From DATDAW01 sp036524675 (lineage in GTDB: Bacteria > Verrucomicrobiota > Verrucomicrobiia > Chthoniobacterales > DASVRZ01), in NCBI GenBank assembly GCA_036524675.1, contig DATDBU010000179.1, positions 1 through 52,037 of the forward strand: 52,037 nt of DNA. Reading direction: 5' to 3'. The position numbers and the translations under genes are program-made. Positions within the stretch are counted from its first letter, which is position 1. Every line of letters starts with the position of its first letter. Below are positions 7,595-15,459 of this stretch, piece after piece. The notes below the pieces were generated by a model. The model had not been told where the DNA came from, did no database searches, and worked only from the letters and a program-made list of their open reading frames with translations.

Positions 7595-10500
7595 ATGAAA
7601 GTTCTCATCGCAAACAGAGGCGCGATCTCGCGCCGCATTTCACGGACATTGCGCAGAATCGGAGCGCGCTCCGTCGCTGTTCACTCCGAGGCGGATGCGC
7701 ACTCGATTCACGTCCGCGAGGCGGATGAAGCGGTGTTGCTGGGACCCGCCGCGGCATCCGAGAGCTATCTCAAGGTAGAGAAGATTTTGGCGGCTGCGAG
7801 GCAGACGAACGCGAAAGCCATCCATCCGGGGTACGGCTTTTTAAGTGAGAACGCGGATTTTGCACAGAGCTGCGAGGAAGCGGGTATCGCTTTTGTCGGT
7901 CCGACGCCGGAACAGATGCGAGTTTTTGGTTTCAAACACACGGCGCGCGATGTTGCGGAGAAAAGCGGCGTGCCGCTTCTCCCGGGGACGGGTTTACTGG
8001 CGACGGCTGAAGTCGCGGCGGAAGCGGCGGAAAAGATAGGCTATCCGGTCATGCTGAAGAGCACCGCGGGCGGTGGCGGCATTGGAATGAAAGTGTGCCA
8101 TAGCCAGCCGGAGTTGCTGGAAGCGTTCGCGACCGTGGAGAGGTTGAGCCGGAACAACTTCAAGGAATCAGGCATTTTTCTCGAAAAATTCGTCGCCCGG
8201 GCGCGTCACATCGAGGTGCAGATTTTCGGTGACGGCAAAGGCCGCGTCGTCGCGCTTGGGGAACGCGATTGTTCTGCGCAGCGCCGGAATCAGAAAGTAA
8301 TCGAAGAAACTTCGGCGCCGGGGCTGACGGATGAGCAGCGCGCTGGTCTGTTTAAATCGGCTATCGAGCTGGGGAAAGCGGTTAACTATCGTTCGGCCGG
8401 AACTGTTGAATTTGTGTTCGATGCGGACTGCGGAGCGTTCTATTTTCTGGAAGTTAACACTCGCCTTCAGGTCGAGCACGGTGTGACTGAAGAGGTTTGT
8501 GGCGTGGATCTCGTGGAATGGATGGTTAGGCTGGCAGCGGGAGATGATTCGTTCCTGGATGACTACGTAAACAAACCGTCGGGACACTCGATTCAGGTTA
8601 GAATTTATGCAGAGGATCCTGCTAAGAATTTTCAGCCGAGTGCCGGTTTGCTCACGGAGGTGAAGGTTGATCCGGAGGCACGTGTGGAGACGTGGGTCGA
8701 GAGCGGCACAGAAGTGACGCCGTTTTATGATCCAATGCTTGCGAAAATTATTGTTCATGCGGCGGATCGACCGGCAGCGATTGTTAAACTGCGCCGGGTG
8801 CTGGAGCGATCGTCTTTTGCAGGGATTGAGACGAACCTGGATTACTTGCGAATGGTTGTGGCCACGCGCGAATTTGCCGAGGGTCGAATTATTACGAAAA
8901 CGCTCGGCGAACTGACCTATACGCCTCGAGAGATCGATGTGCTTGAATCGGGCGCGATGACGACGGTTCAGGATTATCCGGGCCGGATTGGATATTGGAA
9001 TATCGGTGTGCCGCCCTCAGGTCCGATGGATTCGTTGGCGCATCGCCTCGCGAATCGGCTTGTTGCAAACGAACCTTCGGCTGCAACGCTGGAAATCGTG
9101 ATGACGGGCCCAAAACTCAAGTTCCTGGCGCCGACCGAGGTGGCGCTCTGTGGCGCGGACTTCCAGGCGGAGCTTGACGGCAAACCATTTCCCGGTTGGA
9201 AAAAGGTTACTGTTCCTGCAGGAAGCGTTTTGCGGCTGAAGCACGTGAAAGGCGGCGGCTGCCGGGCGTATCTAGCGGTGCGCGGGGGAATCGATGTGCC
9301 GCTTTATCTCGGGAGCCGGTCCACGTTTACACTTGGGAAATTCGGCGGACACGGCGGCCGGACGTTGCGGCCCGGGGATGTCATTCACTTTTTCGGTGGC
9401 GATGCTGCGGCGGCTGCGGAAGTCGAACCGGTCGTTTATCCCTCGGCGTGGGAAATCGGCGTGCTCTACGGCCCGCACGGGGCGCCGGACTTTTTCACGG
9501 ACGACGATATCGAGATGTTTTTCAGCACGGATTGGAAGGTTCACTACAACTCGAACCCGACCGGCATCCGACTTATCGGCCCGAAACCGAAATGGGCCCG
9601 TGCAGATGGGGGCGAGGCTGGCCTGCATCCGTCTAACATTCACGACAATGCGTATGCGATCGGCGCAATCGATTTTACGGGAGATATGCCGATAATTCTC
9701 GGACCGGATGGGCCAAGTCTCGGCGGTTTTGTATGTCCTGCGGTTATTATTCAGAGCGAGCGCTGGAAAATGGGACAACTCAAAGCTGGCGACACTGTGC
9801 GGTTTCGGCGGGTTACGCTCGCGGAAGCAACGGCGCAAGAGGCGGAACAGGACGCTGCGATCTTAAATCTAGCCGCATTGCCCGCGCACGAATTTGGCGG
9901 TGACGGCGAGCCTGCCATCATCGCGGATGGGCCGAAACCCGAAGTGCGCTACCGTCGGGCGGGAGACAAGTATTTGTTAGTCGAATACGGCCCGCTGGTG
10001 CTCGATATAGCACTGCGTTTTCGCGCTCATGCGCTGATGTCGTGGTTGGAAGAAGAAAAGCTGCCGGGGATCATCGATCTCACGCCCGGCATCCGATCTC
10101 TGCAGATCCATTATGATTCACGTGTTTTGCCGCTGGCAGGTTTGATCCAGCTCCTTGAGGCGGCCGAGGGGCAGCTTCCGCCGACGGACCAAATCGAAGT
10201 GCCGTCGCGCATTGTGCATCTGCCGTTATCGTGGGACGATCCTGCAACACGCCTGGCGATCGAGAAATACATGCAATCCGTGCGCCCGGATGCGCCGTGG
10301 TGCCCGAGTAACATCGAATTCATTCGCAGGGTCAATGGCCTCGCTAGCATCGATGAGGTGAAGGAAATTGTTTTTTCCGCCAACTATCTTGTGCTGGGTC
10401 TGGGTGACGTTTACCTCGGTGCGCCCGTTGCCACTCCGCTGGACCCGCGTCACCGGCTCGTGACGACGAAATACAACCCGGCGCGGACGTGGACGCCTGA

Positions 10501-11152
10501 AAATGCCGTAGGCATTGGTGGAGCCTACATGTGCGTGTACGGCATGGAGGGCCCGGGCGGGTACCAATTCGTTGGGCGGACCGTGCAAATGTGGAACGCG
10601 TGGCGTCAGACGGCCAACTTCACGGACGGGAAACCGTGGTTGTTGCGGTTTTTTGACCAGGTCCGTTTTTATCCTGTAACCGCCGAGGAACTTCTGGAAT
10701 ATCGCGCCGATTTTCCCGCGGGCCGGTTTGAAGTGAAAATTGAAGAAACGACATTTCGCTTTCACGATTACAAGGCGTTCCTGGATCGTGAAGCCACGTC
10801 CATTGCCGCTTTCCGTGAAAAGCAGCGGACCGCTTTCGCCGAAGAACGTGCCCGCTGGGCCGCCGCCGGCCAGAACATCGCTGCCGCCGAGCCCGAACCC
10901 GAGCCGGAGAGCGAGGAGCTCGATTTACCGGACGGAGCGACCGCCGTTTCGGCGCATCTGCCTGGCAGTATCTGGCAGGTGCTTGTGAAGGAAGGCGACA
11001 CCGTGGCTGAAGGCGACAAACTGGTCATCATTGAGTCGATGAAAATGGAAACTGCCATCGTTGCGCCAGAGGCGGGGAAAGTCACGCGAGTGCTTGTTTC
11101 CAAGGGCCAAACCGTCGAGCCGGGACGGAATCTCGTGGTGCTCGGCGGATAG
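7595..11152 (+). CDS. Biotin-dependent urea/guanidine carboxylase
   Basis: A 1185-residue enzyme with the complete bacterial urea-carboxylase architecture. The N-terminal biotin carboxylase/ATP-grasp part has MLKSTAGGGGIGMKV near 153-167. The middle carboxyltransferase region corresponds to KipA/KipI (ESGAMTTVQDYPGRIGY, GGEAGLHPSNIHDNAYAIGA, NAVGIGGAYMCVYGMEGPGG). A C-terminal biotinyl domain carries ESMKMET, with biotin on K1150. The reaction is ATP- and bicarbonate-dependent carboxylation of urea (to allophanate) or guanidine (to carboxyguanidine). From memory, an Asp/Asn difference in the carboxyltransferase domain separates guanidine-preferring from urea-specific enzymes. I believe it is the Asp of AIDFTGD (residue ~693), which would favour guanidine, but I cannot confirm the alignment. 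The two DUF1989 partners also favour guanidine. Unlike yeast urea amidolyase it has no fused allophanate hydrolase. Confidence 0.93.
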   Translation: MKVLIANRGAISRRISRTLRRIGARSVAVHSEADAHSIHVREADEAVLLGPAAASESYLKVEKILAAARQTNAKAIHPGYGFLSENADFAQSCEEAGIAFVGPTPEQMRVFGFKHTARDVAEKSGVPLLPGTGLLATAEVAAEAAEKIGYPVMLKSTAGGGGIGMKVCHSQPELLEAFATVERLSRNNFKESGIFLEKFVARARHIEVQIFGDGKGRVVALGERDCSAQRRNQKVIEETSAPGLTDEQRAGLFKSAIELGKAVNYRSAGTVEFVFDADCGAFYFLEVNTRLQVEHGVTEEVCGVDLVEWMVRLAAGDDSFLDDYVNKPSGHSIQVRIYAEDPAKNFQPSAGLLTEVKVDPEARVETWVESGTEVTPFYDPMLAKIIVHAADRPAAIVKLRRVLERSSFAGIETNLDYLRMVVATREFAEGRIITKTLGELTYTPREIDVLESGAMTTVQDYPGRIGYWNIGVPPSGPMDSLAHRLANRLVANEPSAATLEIVMTGPKLKFLAPTEVALCGADFQAELDGKPFPGWKKVTVPAGSVLRLKHVKGGGCRAYLAVRGGIDVPLYLGSRSTFTLGKFGGHGGRTLRPGDVIHFFGGDAAAAAEVEPVVYPSAWEIGVLYGPHGAPDFFTDDDIEMFFSTDWKVHYNSNPTGIRLIGPKPKWARADGGEAGLHPSNIHDNAYAIGAIDFTGDMPIILGPDGPSLGGFVCPAVIIQSERWKMGQLKAGDTVRFRRVTLAEATAQEAEQDAAILNLAALPAHEFGGDGEPAIIADGPKPEVRYRRAGDKYLLVEYGPLVLDIALRFRAHALMSWLEEEKLPGIIDLTPGIRSLQIHYDSRVLPLAGLIQLLEAAEGQLPPTDQIEVPSRIVHLPLSWDDPATRLAIEKYMQSVRPDAPWCPSNIEFIRRVNGLASIDEVKEIVFSANYLVLGLGDVYLGAPVATPLDPRHRLVTTKYNPARTWTPENAVGIGGAYMCVYGMEGPGGYQFVGRTVQMWNAWRQTANFTDGKPWLLRFFDQVRFYPVTAEELLEYRADFPAGRFEVKIEETTFRFHDYKAFLDREATSIAAFREKQRTAFAEERARWAAAGQNIAAAEPEPEPESEELDLPDGATAVSAHLPGSIWQVLVKEGDTVAEGDKLVIIESMKMETAIVAPEAGKVTRVLVSKGQTVEPGRNLVVLGG

Positions 11153-11186
11153 GACCTATGAAACGCATGGGACTTGGAGGACCTAT
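11151..11186. repeat. Short direct repeat AGGACCTAT
   Basis: AGGACCTAT occurs at 11151-11159 (overlapping the carboxylase stop) and again at 11178-11186, 27 bases apart, with a related GGGACTTGG between. It sits at the edge of a gene remnant and may be a degenerate tandem array or a recombination scar. Confidence 0.4.
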
Positions 11187-11192
11187 AATGCG

Positions 11193-11669
11193 CTAGTTAT
11201 TTTCGAGGGGCTCGGCTGTGCCATTTTCCTGGATTGCAATTGGGAGCAGGTAGTTGCGGACGAGTTTTCCGTGGCCGTCGATCTCGATTTGCAGCAAAGC
11301 GCCGCGGGACCAGGCTGGCGACGGAGCAGGACCGTCGAAAACCAGATTGCCAAGGGAGTAAAAGACGGGCGTGGAGCCTATGAATTCAACGGGCTGAAGT
11401 TGATGCGGGCCGCTGCCGGCGATGAGGCTGCAGCCGGCTTTGGCCAGGTCGCGAGCGAAATTGCGCTGCGAGTCGGTAGGCGTGGCGGTGTTTTCCTTGC
11501 CCCAATGCATCATCGCCACGACAAATGCTCCAGCTTTGTGAGCATCACGGACGGAGGCAAGGAGTGGGTCGCGAGCGTCGGTGGATTCGTTCCAGCCGAA
11601 AATGGTGATTTTCTGTCCGCGGATTTTGCTGGTGATTTTGCGGACGGCGTCCCACGAAAGGGAAGTGCC
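11193..11669 (-). pseudogene. 5'-truncated CapA-family (metallophosphatase fold) gene remnant
   Basis: Reading the minus strand from 11669 gives about 158 open codons matching the C-terminal half of CapA/PGA_cap proteins: KITIFGWNESTDARDPLLAS, then VVAMMHWGKENTATPT (the conserved HWG motif), then GSGPHQLQPVEF and VFYSLGNLVFD (the SLGN motif). The N-terminal half, with the catalytic GDxM and NNH motifs, is missing. The frame opens at a TAG (11670-11672) 14 bases past the tatC stop, and no ATG exists in the homologous part; the first usable codon would be GTG 11519. The likeliest reading is a deletion remnant. A complete CapA-family gene lies at 18930-20102, but the two share only family motifs. 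Confidence 0.78.
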
Positions 11670-11683
11670 CTAATTTCTGGAAG

Positions 11684-12484
11684 TCATGACGATGTTTTCT
11701 CGTGCCCTTCCTGCTTGGACGGCTTGGGCTCCATCCATTTGGCAATCCAGATGCAGATTTCGTATAGGAAATACATCGGGAAGCCCATTGCGCAGAGGGT
11801 GAAGACGTCGGTCGTCGGCGTCAGAATGGACGCGAAAATGAAGATGAGAGTGAAAGCGATGGCTCGCGTCCGCGCGAGCATGGCGTGGTCGAGAATGCCG
11901 AGCTTCACGAGTAGCAGCACGACGACAGGGAGTTCGAACGCCAGACCAAAGGCGAGGACGAATTGTGTCGTGAATGCGTAGTACTTTTCCACCGTCCACT
12001 CCGGATTCCACTGCAATTTCCGGGCGTCGTTATACATGAATTCCAACGTCTGCGGCAGCAGGCCGTAATAGCAAAAAAATACGCCGGTCAAGAACAGGCC
12101 AAGGCTGATGAATACCACCGGCAGCATGTATTTCTTTTCCGCAGCAGTCAGCGCTGGGAGGATGAACTCCGCCAAAAAATAGAGCAGTAGCGGAAATGCC
12201 AGGATCAATCCGGCATAAAACGCGAGCTGAAAGGAGATCGTGATCGAATCCGCCACGCCCTGCGCCCGCAGTGTGTTGACAAGTTTTGGGTCCACAGCCA
12301 GGAGCGGCTGCTGGACGATCCGCACAAGGCTGGTCCGGAAGAAAAAAGAGCCGCCCATCGCAAGACAAAGAGTGACGCCCATTTTGATGACGGTCCAACG
12401 CAGATCCTCGAGATGTTCGAGAAACGGTTTTACCGCGGTTTCATCAGGTTCCCGAAAGCGAAAAATTTTCTCGACCCAGCTCAT
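11684..12484 (-). CDS. tatC: Sec-independent (twin-arginine) translocase subunit TatC
   Basis: A 266-residue polytopic inner-membrane protein that binds twin-arginine signal peptides and transports folded proteins. The N-terminal hallmark HLEDLRWTVIK (consensus HLxELR), six hydrophobic segments and the FGLAFELPVVVLLL helix with its conserved FxxExP are present. The ATG at 12484 is preferred over a TTG two codons upstream. TatA/TatB are not in the window. Tat substrates in this window plausibly include ActB and the DUF1501 protein, both with twin-arginine leaders. The gene is followed directly by the CapA remnant. Confidence 0.95.
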   Translation of the reverse strand: MSWVEKIFRFREPDETAVKPFLEHLEDLRWTVIKMGVTLCLAMGGSFFFRTSLVRIVQQPLLAVDPKLVNTLRAQGVADSITISFQLAFYAGLILAFPLLLYFLAEFILPALTAAEKKYMLPVVFISLGLFLTGVFFCYYGLLPQTLEFMYNDARKLQWNPEWTVEKYYAFTTQFVLAFGLAFELPVVVLLLVKLGILDHAMLARTRAIAFTLIFIFASILTPTTDVFTLCAMGFPMYFLYEICIWIAKWMEPKPSKQEGHEKTSS

Positions 12485-12526
12485 TGGCAAAAAGTGCGAC
12501 CACTCACGGGCATGCTGGCCATTCGG

Positions 12527-13753
12527 TCAAGCGGCATGCAATGCGGCAGCCTCATCGTAGCAGTCTTCCAGCGCGGCAATGCTGCGCGGCAGTCCGTAAG
12601 AGTCTTCCACTTTCGCCGCGGCGGCTGCGGAAAAGTCTGCGAACATTTTCCGGTCTCCCGCGAGCTGCAAAAATGCTTCGGCGAGCCGGGCAGGCGAGCG
12701 CTCGGGAACGAGCAAGCCATCTTCCCCATCGGTTACAGCCTCGGGTATGCCGCCGTGCATGGTCGCCACAACCGGCAAACCAGCCGCCATAGCTTCGAGC
12801 ATCGCGTTGGGCACGCCTTCCTGGTCGCCGCTCGATGTGATTTCGCTTGGATGGACAAACACGTGGGCGCTGTCGAAGCGCCGGATCAGCTCGAGGGGGC
12901 TAACCCATCCGGTCAATGTAACGTGTTGATGGAGAGAAAGTTCTGCGATCTTTGCTTGCAAGGCGCCTCGCTGCGGGCCGTCGCCGGCAATCACGAAATG
13001 CGCCCGGGGCCAATGCCGGACAAATTCAGAAAATGCGGCCAGCGCCGTCAGCAGCCCCTTTTTCGGAATCAACCGGCACGCCTGAATGAATACCCACTCT
13101 CCGTGCTCCGGCGCTGTCCGGACCCGCCGCAAAATGTCTTTGAGTGGAATCGGTGTCCGGTTTAGACGGATCTTCTCCTTTGGACAGCCCAGCGCGTGAA
13201 CGCGATCGGCCAGAGACTGGCTGCGGGCAAGAACGAGAGTCGAGCGCGCAAAAAGAGCCGGAAGTGCCTCGGCATAAAGGCCCTTGTACGCTGCCTCGGT
13301 CGCGTCGACGCCATGAAACGACACCACTAGCGGTCCATGCCAGGCTTCGACCATCGGCAAAAATTTCGCTGCTTTGTGCCCGTAATAGATGTGCAGGACG
13401 TGTGGTTGATGCTCGTTGAGCAGAGGCGCGAGGTTGTGCGTATGCCATCCCCGGGGAGGCGTATACCGGTTCTCCTCGCCGGGCGGAGGCCATTTTTTGA
13501 TGACGTGCTTCAGGAAAAAACGGCGCAGGAAATTCCCCCGTGGTCGGAACTTGTTCTTTTTCATCACCACCAATTCCGAAAACGGAAACTTCGTCTCCAG
13601 AATGCGTTCTTCGCAGAAAACATTTGTGCGCCAACGCTTTAGCTCGGTCACTTGCCGGTAGACACTGAGCATCTCCGGCTTCAGAAACGTGCCGCACACG
13701 CTGACGACGAGAGGTTTTTCGGAAAGGGCAGCTTGAGTCACGGGGCAGGGCAA
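12527..13753 (-). CDS. Glycosyltransferase family 4 (GT-B) protein
   Basis: A retaining nucleotide-sugar glycosyltransferase of up to 408 residues. The C-terminal Rossmann domain carries VFIQACRLIPKKGLLTALAA (sugar-nucleotide loop, ~240), FVIAGDGPQRG and the donor-binding motif GVPNAMLEAMAAGLPVVAT with the two Glu of the E-x7-E type signature. The N-terminal acceptor domain includes HVLHIYYGHKAAKF. No ATG start is available: TTG at 13753 or GTG at 13741 are both possible, and neither has a good ribosome-binding site. It lies downstream of an acyl-AMP ligase and a YfhO-like protein on the same strand, suggesting a role in surface glycan or glycolipid synthesis. Donor and acceptor are unknown. 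Confidence 0.88.
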   Translation of the reverse strand: MPCPVTQAALSEKPLVVSVCGTFLKPEMLSVYRQVTELKRWRTNVFCEERILETKFPFSELVVMKKNKFRPRGNFLRRFFLKHVIKKWPPPGEENRYTPPRGWHTHNLAPLLNEHQPHVLHIYYGHKAAKFLPMVEAWHGPLVVSFHGVDATEAAYKGLYAEALPALFARSTLVLARSQSLADRVHALGCPKEKIRLNRTPIPLKDILRRVRTAPEHGEWVFIQACRLIPKKGLLTALAAFSEFVRHWPRAHFVIAGDGPQRGALQAKIAELSLHQHVTLTGWVSPLELIRRFDSAHVFVHPSEITSSGDQEGVPNAMLEAMAAGLPVVATMHGGIPEAVTDGEDGLLVPERSPARLAEAFLQLAGDRKMFADFSAAAAAKVEDSYGLPRSIAALEDCYDEAAALHAA

Positions 13754-13975
13754 TTAAGGGGAAAGCAACTGAACTCGAAAACGAGGACCTGAAAACTTAA
13801 AATTTGTCCTATGCCCTTTAAATTCAGCGCCAGGAACGCCGCCACGTCCAGCAAAGTCTCCCGTGAGTACGGCGCACTGTAGAAGCCGATAGACAGGAGG
13901 CGGAGTTTTTCGCGGGCGACATATGCCGTTCGAAATCGGTCAGGTGGCATGTCCGCCCTTACGAAGGGGAGCGCT

Positions 13976-15358
13976 CTAAGAATGGTCCCGTGCGAATTGC
14001 GTCGCAAGTTCGAATCGGCTGACCTTGCCGCGTTCGTTGACTGGGATTTCAGGTAGAAGCCACACACGTTCAGGCACTTGCCATGGGTTGAGATGGCGCA
14101 GGCAGTGCGCCCGGATGTCCGCGTCGGTGAGCGTTTTTTCGCAGGCGACGGCAGCGATGACTGACTGGACACGACGTTCGGAAGCGACGCCGAAAACAAC
14201 GGTCTGTGTTACGCCCGGCAACTGCAAGATCACTTCCTCCACGTCGCTCGGATTCAGTTTTTTGCCGGCGACATTGATGAATTGCGACAGACGTCCGGTG
14301 ATGCGGAAGCCGTCCAGCGCGGGCTCGAGAAGATCGCCGGCATGATACACGCCTCCGCCAAGTGTCTCCGGTTCGTCCAACGGAAAATAGCCGCTGCCGA
14401 CCGAGTCGCTGCTAATGGCGATTCTGCCGGTGTCATCCAGGAACGTGAGTTCGACGTTTTGCATGGGTCGGCCGACAAAACCGGGTGGAAGGTCCAGCTC
14501 TCCAGAATCGTCATAGCAAATGCCGCCGCATTCGGAAGCTCCATAAAACGAGTGAATTTTATGGCCAAACTGCATGTGAAATTCCCGGACGGTCTCCGGA
14601 GAAAGCGGTGCGCCGGCGGAGATGCATAGTCGGAAAGTTTCCGGCAGCTGAGTGTTTTGCATTTTTGACAACGACTGAAAAAATACGGGGATGCCTGGGA
14701 ACACCGTGGCCTTTGTTTCCTTGAGGCCATTAAACACAGCCCGAGGGATCGCATCGCTGGCGACAACAAGCGATATGCCGCGGCCTAATAAGGGGGTAAT
14801 CAGGTTACTGAATCCGTATGAATGGGAAAATGGGATGACGCCGTAATTCACGTCGGAGCTCTCGACGCCCATTGTGGTGCAAATCTTGTCCGCGTCAGCC
14901 AGCAACTGGCCTGCGGTGAAGCGCACCAACCGCGGGTTGCCTGTAGAGCCGGAGGTCACCTTCAACAGGTCCGGTGCCGGACCGTTCCAAATGGGCGGGG
15001 GATTCGGGAGCGCTTTGAGAGCGATTTCGCCGTTCACGAGGTTAAGTAACAGCGACGCCCCGGCTGCCCTTAGGATCCGTTGCGTTGCCTGGTCACGCAA
15101 CGAGGCGTCCAATGGCAATGTCACAAGTTGATTTCGCAACAATGCCAGGAAGATAGCCGGCCACTCTGGATGATTGCCGATTTGCAGGGCAACAACCTGC
15201 CCTGCAGTCAGCTTCAGCTGCCTGCTCCACTGCTCGGCAGCGGCCTCAATTTCTGCGAAACTGGCGATCCCTCGGCCTTTTTCGTCCAATAACGCCGGAG
15301 AAAGCGACGTGCCTTCAGACCAAATCTCTCGCCAACGCTCAGAAATCGGATCCGTCAT
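13976..15358 (-). CDS. AMP-dependent acyl-CoA ligase / acyl-adenylate synthetase
   Basis: A 460-residue ANL-superfamily enzyme that activates a carboxylic acid as acyl-AMP, usually for transfer to CoA or a carrier protein. Core motifs appear in order: P-loop-like LKVTSGSTGNPRLVRF (~132), FYGASECGGICYDD (A5, ~275), HAGDLLE (A7), RLSQFINVAGKKLNPSDVEE (A8 hinge) and the C-terminal catalytic Lys in NERGKVSRFEL. It is shorter than typical ~550-residue acyl-CoA synthetases, near the minimal size for the family. The ATG at 15358 follows a TTG alternative. It lies between a YfhO-like and a GT4 gene on the same strand. The substrate cannot be read from sequence. Confidence 0.88.
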   Translation of the reverse strand: MTDPISERWREIWSEGTSLSPALLDEKGRGIASFAEIEAAAEQWSRQLKLTAGQVVALQIGNHPEWPAIFLALLRNQLVTLPLDASLRDQATQRILRAAGASLLLNLVNGEIALKALPNPPPIWNGPAPDLLKVTSGSTGNPRLVRFTAGQLLADADKICTTMGVESSDVNYGVIPFSHSYGFSNLITPLLGRGISLVVASDAIPRAVFNGLKETKATVFPGIPVFFQSLSKMQNTQLPETFRLCISAGAPLSPETVREFHMQFGHKIHSFYGASECGGICYDDSGELDLPPGFVGRPMQNVELTFLDDTGRIAISSDSVGSGYFPLDEPETLGGGVYHAGDLLEPALDGFRITGRLSQFINVAGKKLNPSDVEEVILQLPGVTQTVVFGVASERRVQSVIAAVACEKTLTDADIRAHCLRHLNPWQVPERVWLLPEIPVNERGKVSRFELATQFARDHS

Positions 15359-15459
15359 CAAACCGCAGTAACCAAATTTCCATTGGACGTGTCAAGATGC
15401 CGATAAAGAGCAAGCTGGACCGCGATGTGGGGAGAGGTGATTCGTCTGTTCTGGGACTT

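Noticed and set aside
13738..13950. Possible 70-residue minus-strand gene between the acyl-AMP ligase and GT4 genes
   Set aside because: Its C-terminal part is a translation of the CTGAAAAC-type repeat region, it overlaps the GT4 start, and no family is recognised.
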